19,257 nt of DNA, taken from NCBI GenBank assembly GCA_948468465.1, contig CAOKJJ010000088.1, positions 1-19,257 of the forward strand, in the 5' to 3' direction. This DNA comes from an uncultured Eubacterium sp. Lineage in GTDB: Bacteria; Bacillota_A; Clostridia; Lachnospirales; Lachnospiraceae. The notes under the pieces were generated by a model. It was given only the letters and a program-made list of their open reading frames with translations, was not told where the DNA came from and searched no databases. Shown here piece after piece: positions 14,635 to 19,257 of the stretch. Within the stretch, counting starts at the first letter, position 1. Each line of letters begins with the position of its first letter. The position numbers were made by a program, and so were the translations under genes.

Positions 14635-17341
14635 TACTTTTCAGCAGCGCCTCTTCAAACGGCATATTGCCGCCCTGCGGCTGTTTCGACAAATATTCTG
14701 TATACATCTTCCGATTTTCCATCCGCACCTCTTCTTCCAGTTCCAACGCTGACACAAGCCGGCATCCCTGTCCGCGGATAATGATTTGCTCCAGTCCGTC
14801 GGAAGTAGCGACTGTCACATCATATTTTCGTCCGTTTTCATGGGCAAACCGTTCGATATACTGATCCGCTGTTTCTGCTTCTTTTGTAAATACGACATGG
14901 ATATTATGATAGTCATAATACTCTGTCTGGTGCCCTTCTACCCGATAAGCGTCGAATACAACGATCAGGCAGTATTTTTTTACCGCCTGGTAATTGCACA
15001 TAATGTCGAGCAGGCGCCCTCTTGCTCCGTCTATATTGTCTTTGGCAAGCTCGCTTAATTCCTTCCATGCAAAGATGATATTATATCCATCTACAAGAAA
15101 ATACTGCGTCCGGCCGGTTACTCTGCGGTCTTTTTGCGCCGGATGATCATATACGATCTTTTTTGGCTGCTTTTGCTCTTTTTTATATTTTGATTTTATC
15201 TGATCTTTGTTTCGTTTATTCGCCTGATACGTATCCGCTATAATCTTGTCCACTTCATCTGTGCCGATGCTTTCCGAGCGGACAGACGGGGCGTGTTTTT
15301 TTAATTTTTCCGCCTCCTGCATCAGGCGGATTTCTTCTAACCGGCCTGCATCTGATTCTGTCACTGCAAGCGCGCTTTCCAGATGCATATAGTCTTTTAC
15401 TTCATACCATTCCACAGCAAATCCGGCGCCATGCGCGCAGAAAACAGAGGACGATGGATTTGCCAGATCACTCAGCGGATCATACTGCAGCCGATTCAGC
15501 ACTTCTTCCGTATTATGGCACGGTGCATAGCCTTTCAGTGTACACATCAGCCTCCCAAGTCCCCTTGTATATTCGGTTACTTCTTTTTGATAGCCGCTCA
15601 TTGTGACTACCGGTGCACTTCCGGTTAACACTGCCCTGCCGTTTTCCACTTGAGGCAGTCCCGGCTGGCCATGCATCGTCTCAATATCCGTCATTGCCCT
15701 GCCGACCATCTGCTCCGGCAATTCTAAAATAAAGTCATAATATGGCTCCAGCAGCACCGACTGCGCCTGCATCAGTCCCTGCCGCACCGCGCGGTATGTC
15801 GCCTGCCTGAAATCTCCGCCTTCTGTATGCTTTAAATGCGCCCGCCCGGTCAAAAGCGTGATTTTTATGTCTGTCAATGCCGAACCGGTCAGCACGCCTT
15901 TGTGCTCGCGTTCGTTTAAGTGCGTCAGCACAAGCCGCTGCCAGTTTTTACTCAAAACATCTTCGCTGCATACCGTATCAAACTGCATGCCGCTGCCCGC
16001 CTCTCCCGGTTCCAGCAGCAGATGCACTTCCGCGTAATGGCGCAGCGGTTCAAAATGCCCGACGCCTTCCACCCGGTCTGCAATGGTCTCTTTGTACACA
16101 ATGTTTCCAGGCCCGAACTCTACCGGCACACCAAACCGTTCCTTGATCATGCTCGTCAGTATTTCCAACTGTATCTCCCCCATCAGCTGTGCCTGGATTT
16201 CCTGCAGCTGTTCATGAAAAATAATATGAAGCTGCGGCTCTTCTTCTTCTAACTGGCGCAGCTTCGGCAGCATCAAAGCCGCGTCACAGCCGTCCGGCAG
16301 CAGAATCTGATACGTCAGTACGGGTGCAAGAAACGGCAGCATCGAATCCGCTTCTGCGCCAAGGCCTTCCCCTGGCTTTGTCTGCGTCAGACCTGTTACC
16401 GCACAGACAGTACCCGCATACACTTCTCCCGCTGCCTGAAAACCGGCTCCGGAATAAACGCGGATCTGGCTGACCTTTTCCTCCCAGCTGCCATCCTTTG
16501 CAGACAGCACGGTACGTACTTTAAGCGAGCCTCCTGTTATTTTTAAATAAGTAAGCCGGTTTCCTTTTTCATCCCGTGCGATTTTAAACACTTTTGCGGC
16601 AAACTGCCTGGAATATCGCGGTTCTTTTGTATAGTTACAAAATCCATCCAAAAACTGCTCTACTCCGGTCAGACGCAGCGCGGAACCGAAAAAGCATGGA
16701 AATATTTCCCGCCGCAGGATCATATTCCGTATACAGTCTGCTGTAATGCTACCCTGATTAAGAAACTGCTCCATAGCCTCTTCCCCGCACATCGCAACCG
16801 CGTCAAAAAAAGCTTCCTGGTCCGGCCCGGAAAAATCCACACAGCCGTCATCCAGCTGTTTTTGCAGCTGTGCAAGCAGCGCAGGCTTATGTACCTGTTC
16901 CAGTTCATCCTGCGGAATCTGATCGGTTTTATTGATAAAAATAAAAACAGGAATCTGATACTGTTTTAACAGTCTCCAAAGCGTCTGCGTATGTCCCTGC
17001 ACGCCGTCCGGCATACTGATGATCAAAACCGCATAATCCAGCACCTGCAGCGTACGTTCCATTTCGGCGGAAAAGTCCACATGCCCCGGCGTATCTAACA
17101 ACGTAAATTCCATGTTTTTCCAGCTGCATACCGCCTGTTTGGAAAAAATGGTAATTCCTCTGGCACGCTCCAGCTCGTACGTGTCTAAAAATGTATCCTG
17201 GTTATCTACCCGCCCCATTTTACGGATGCTGCCGCTGACATACAGCATCGCTTCTGATAATGTCGTCTTGCCTGCGTCCACATGGGCAAGCAGGCCGGTG
17301 CATATATGCTTTTTCGGCTTATTGTCTGACATACCGTCCAT
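14615..17341 (-). CDS. Tet(M)/EF-G-like translation GTPase fused to a Rae1/YacP NYN endoribonuclease
   Basis: A 908-residue two-part protein. Residues 10-660 are a ribosomal-protection-type translation GTPase: P-loop AHVDAGKTT 19-27, RGITI 61-65, DTPGH 83-87, NKTD 137-140, GSAL 219-222, then domains II-V, with domain IV at about 410-580. Residues 660-742 are a charged, Lys-rich linker. Residues 745-885 are a NYN/PIN-like domain closely resembling Bacillus YacP (Rae1): VDGYN 750-754, IVVFDA 793-798, FTKEAETAD 818-826 and ATSD 845-848; the acidic residues Asp751, Asp797, Asp826 and Asp848 are candidates for the metal site. Rae1 alone is known to cut mRNA in the ribosomal A site. The loop aligned with the Tet(M) YYSPVS tip reads AHLKHTEGG (501-509), so tetracycline resistance is doubtful. 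AAAGGGG precedes the ATG; the gene follows the ABC-class ATPase by 18 bases. I infer a GTP-driven ribosome-associated nuclease. Confidence 0.9.
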   Translation of the reverse strand: MDGMSDNKPKKHICTGLLAHVDAGKTTLSEAMLYVSGSIRKMGRVDNQDTFLDTYELERARGITIFSKQAVCSWKNMEFTLLDTPGHVDFSAEMERTLQVLDYAVLIISMPDGVQGHTQTLWRLLKQYQIPVFIFINKTDQIPQDELEQVHKPALLAQLQKQLDDGCVDFSGPDQEAFFDAVAMCGEEAMEQFLNQGSITADCIRNMILRREIFPCFFGSALRLTGVEQFLDGFCNYTKEPRYSRQFAAKVFKIARDEKGNRLTYLKITGGSLKVRTVLSAKDGSWEEKVSQIRVYSGAGFQAAGEVYAGTVCAVTGLTQTKPGEGLGAEADSMLPFLAPVLTYQILLPDGCDAALMLPKLRQLEEEEPQLHIIFHEQLQEIQAQLMGEIQLEILTSMIKERFGVPVEFGPGNIVYKETIADRVEGVGHFEPLRHYAEVHLLLEPGEAGSGMQFDTVCSEDVLSKNWQRLVLTHLNEREHKGVLTGSALTDIKITLLTGRAHLKHTEGGDFRQATYRAVRQGLMQAQSVLLEPYYDFILELPEQMVGRAMTDIETMHGQPGLPQVENGRAVLTGSAPVVTMSGYQKEVTEYTRGLGRLMCTLKGYAPCHNTEEVLNRLQYDPLSDLANPSSSVFCAHGAGFAVEWYEVKDYMHLESALAVTESDAGRLEEIRLMQEAEKLKKHAPSVRSESIGTDEVDKIIADTYQANKRNKDQIKSKYKKEQKQPKKIVYDHPAQKDRRVTGRTQYFLVDGYNIIFAWKELSELAKDNIDGARGRLLDIMCNYQAVKKYCLIVVFDAYRVEGHQTEYYDYHNIHVVFTKEAETADQYIERFAHENGRKYDVTVATSDGLEQIIIRGQGCRLVSALELEEEVRMENRKMYTEYLSKQPQGGNMPFEEALLKSKKQSGL

Positions 17342-17359
17342 AGAAAATGCCCCTTTCCT

Positions 17360-19072
17360 TTATCCTTTTAACGTTCTGCACCGATTCAGACATGCAAAAA
17401 TCTCCTGTGGCCGTACAGCCGCAAGATTACAGGGCAGATACCGTCCATCGCAAACCGCACCGATTCCTTTTTCTTCTGTCAGCTTTTCCAACGTCTTAGC
17501 AATTTCTCCCAGTTCTTTCTTTCCATCAAACAAATGCTGTTTTGCATATTTTACCATATATCCAAGCGCCATCGTCTGCTCGCTGTCCACCAGCTGTTCC
17601 ACATAACGCAGCTCAACCGTATCCCGGTCAATGGATACCGCGTCTTTTCCCATGCCCTTTACTTTCATCCGGTCATTCGCCGCGGCTTTTTTACCGCCCG
17701 CAAATACTCTGTGAAACGACGGCCGTTCACTGGCTTTCGCCGCCGGCTTGTCTTTCGTCATATCAGAAAAACGTTCGGCCTCCTCTTTTGCCAGCTTTGT
17801 AATATCCATAGGCGCATACTGCATCATTTGTATCACATGGTCGGCCTTGTAAAAATAAGACCCGCAGCTTCCTGCGACAAGTATCGTAGAGATTCCATAA
17901 GTATGATACAGCTCCTCCACCCGGTCTATAAACGGCGTAATCGGCTCCATATTCGGATGTACGACTCTGGACATCAGCTCGTCCCGAATCATAAAATTCG
18001 TCGCGCTCGTATCCTCATCGATCAACAGCAGCTTCGTTCCCGCTTCCATCGCTTCGATCACATTCGCTGCCTGCGACGTACTGCCGCTGGCGTCCTCTGT
18101 CGCAAACGACTTGGTATCCTTGCCGTTTGGCAGGCCGTTAATGAACATGGAAATGTCTGTTTTTTGGATGCTTCTGCCATCCTCCGCCCGGATTTTTACA
18201 GCGGTATCATCGGTAATCACATATTCCCTGCCATCTGAGGCAATATGGTTATAGACTCCGCGTTCGAGCGCCTTTAACAATGTGGATTTTCCATGATAAC
18301 CGCCGCCTACAATCAGCGTAATGCCCTGCGGGATGCCCATGCCCTTAATCCGTCCTGCGTTTGGCAGTTCCAATTCGACCGCCATAGAAGCCGGTGCCTG
18401 AAACGGGACAGCCTGTCTCATCGGACGGTCAGATACGCCGGATTCCCGCGGCAAAATGGAGCCATCCGCAATAAACGCAGCCAGATTTTTTTCTTTTAAC
18501 TGTCCGCGGATAAAATGCTGATCTTCGGCAAGCTCCTTCACCTGTTTTAAGTGCTTTTGATCGGCATTCGCATAAAATAAACTATTCCTCACGCAGACCG
18601 GCAGAAACTCAAACAGCATCCGCGTCAGCTCTCCGGCCTGAATCGTACGGCCGTTGGCAGGAAATCCGATTTCCATTCTGAAAATCAGGCTTCCATCCTT
18701 TGGTGAGATCTCACACGCACTGCGCTCCAATATTTCCTGCCCCGGCCTGCTTACAGAAATCAGGCCGCTCTTCCCGGAGCCTTTGGCCTTATGAGAAAAT
18801 GATTCTGCTTCTTTTGCGAATCGGCGTATTAACGCATCCGCGAGTGCGGTCCTTGTGTGCTTTTTTTGAAACATATCTGATGGAAAGCCGGCTTTTTTGC
18901 CGTCTATATGGACGCTGACTTTAGAAGGGGACGCGAACGGATCTCCCTGTACGTGGTCGATGCTAAGTACATAACTGCCGAACTGGTAAGCACCTGCGGT
19001 ATCTTTGTATGCCGGATAGCCTTTATGGTCAATCCGGCGCAGGATTTCTTGTAAATCTTCTGCACGTTTCAT
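17360..19072 (-). CDS. ABC-class P-loop ATPase (PF09818/COG3044 family)
   Basis: A 570-residue soluble ATPase of the family called predicted ATPase of the ABC class. It has no membrane segments and no permease partner, so it is not a transporter component. Visible motifs are Walker A GGGYHGKST at 256-264, a signature-like ASGSTSQA at 328-335, Walker B LLLIDED at 348-354 followed by TSATNFMIRD, and the switch-region VAGSCGSYF at 399-407. The N-terminal 200 residues are the family-specific domain; the C-terminal part from about 440 is basic. A distant eukaryotic relative, trypanosome MRB1590, belongs to an RNA-editing complex and binds RNA, which suggests nucleic-acid work. AAAGGGA precedes the ATG at 19072. 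The gene is upstream of and 18 bases from the GTPase-nuclease gene, so the two are almost certainly co-transcribed. Function in bacteria is unknown. Confidence 0.9.
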   Translation of the reverse strand: MKRAEDLQEILRRIDHKGYPAYKDTAGAYQFGSYVLSIDHVQGDPFASPSKVSVHIDGKKAGFPSDMFQKKHTRTALADALIRRFAKEAESFSHKAKGSGKSGLISVSRPGQEILERSACEISPKDGSLIFRMEIGFPANGRTIQAGELTRMLFEFLPVCVRNSLFYANADQKHLKQVKELAEDQHFIRGQLKEKNLAAFIADGSILPRESGVSDRPMRQAVPFQAPASMAVELELPNAGRIKGMGIPQGITLIVGGGYHGKSTLLKALERGVYNHIASDGREYVITDDTAVKIRAEDGRSIQKTDISMFINGLPNGKDTKSFATEDASGSTSQAANVIEAMEAGTKLLLIDEDTSATNFMIRDELMSRVVHPNMEPITPFIDRVEELYHTYGISTILVAGSCGSYFYKADHVIQMMQYAPMDITKLAKEEAERFSDMTKDKPAAKASERPSFHRVFAGGKKAAANDRMKVKGMGKDAVSIDRDTVELRYVEQLVDSEQTMALGYMVKYAKQHLFDGKKELGEIAKTLEKLTEEKGIGAVCDGRYLPCNLAAVRPQEIFACLNRCRTLKG

Positions 19073-19108
19073 ATTTTTTATCCCTTTCCGAATCTGTAAC
19101 TTTTCTAT

Positions 19109-19138
19109 TCTATAACTATTCTAATCTGGATGTGCCAG
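19109..19138 (-). promoter_or_regulatory. candidate promoter of the ATPase / GTPase-nuclease operon
   Basis: On the minus strand CTGGCA (19138-19133), an 18-base spacer and TATAGA (19114-19109), each four of six to consensus. The dyad TCTGG-N5-CCAGA (19125-19139) overlaps the -35 and may be an operator. This is the best match in the gap but a weak one. Confidence 0.35.
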
Positions 19139-19222
19139 AAAAAACACACTTTTGATATTTTGTTGCGTTTTTTTGGTGGCTATCCGGACGCTGGATGAGG
19201 GACGGGGCCTGGATTTCGGCTC

Positions 19223-19257
19223 CTACTCCAGAATGTTAAGAATCCCTAAGTATTCTG
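19223..19257 (-). CDS. possible C-terminal end of an upstream gene, cut by the window edge
   Basis: On the minus strand an open frame enters from the right edge and ends at a TAG (19225-19223), reading EYLGILNILE at its end, a plausible helical C-terminus. Only ten residues are visible and no family can be assigned. The 150 bases between this stop and the ATPase start hold no clear terminator. Confidence 0.3.
   Translation of the reverse strand, partial: EYLGILNILE

Noticed and set aside
14615..17341. Tetracycline-resistance gene of the tet(M)/tet(W) class
   Set aside because: The GTPase core fits, but the key tip motif is replaced and a nuclease domain is attached; the protein is about 270 residues longer than Tet(M).
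1..19257. CRISPR arrays, tRNA or rRNA genes, insertion sequences or prophage genes
   Set aside because: No spaced direct-repeat arrays, no cloverleaf-like segments with typical tRNA arms, and no transposase or integrase motifs were seen on either strand.

Overview
The window looks like a chromosomal stretch of a Gram-positive anaerobe of the Clostridia, most likely Lachnospiraceae. The pointers are purine-rich Gram-positive ribosome binding sites, a Gram-positive lipoprotein signal, a CIRCE element before htpG, a LacI regulator fused to a solute-binding domain, and a translation GTPase fused to a YacP/Rae1 nuclease next to an ABC-class ATPase. The taxonomic call is inference from gene content, not from a marker gene.

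Layout. Almost all genes lie on the minus strand and are transcribed right to left; only htpG and a broken gene behind it are on the plus strand. (1) About 14-2932: a DUF969-DUF979 membrane pair followed by an M29-like aminopeptidase, behind a strong promoter with a perfect dyad just downstream; probably uptake and breakdown of a peptide or 5-oxoproline-type compound. (2) About 3014-8760: a catabolic uptake operon in the order glycerophosphodiesterase-family enzyme, lipoprotein binding protein, ABC ATPase, fused double permease and MgtC-like membrane protein, ending at a hairpin terminator. Its promoter carries a LacI-type operator over the -35 region, and a perfect palindrome lies about 109 bp upstream. 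(3) 8992-11148: the likely regulator of that operon, a LacI protein with a full solute-binding domain at its C-terminus, with its own promoter and terminator. (4) 11452-13830: htpG (Hsp90) under a CIRCE operator, with two acidic linkers. (5) 13918-14581: a deletion-scarred AlbA_2/RecG-like gene. (6) 14598-19138: a two-gene operon of a PF09818/COG3044 ABC-class ATPase followed by a 908-residue protein joining a Tet(M)/EF-G-like GTPase to a C-terminal Rae1/YacP NYN endonuclease domain.

The most interesting item is region 6. The GTPase part belongs to a family that binds the ribosomal A-site region, and free-standing Rae1 is known as a ribosome-dependent mRNA endonuclease acting in the A site. 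The fusion therefore suggests a single factor that enters the ribosome with GTP and cuts mRNA there. The tip loop that Tet(M) uses against tetracycline is replaced, so calling it a tetracycline-resistance gene would probably be wrong. Region 2-3 is the second highlight: one binding protein is outside the cell as a lipoprotein, and a second binding domain is inside as part of the repressor.
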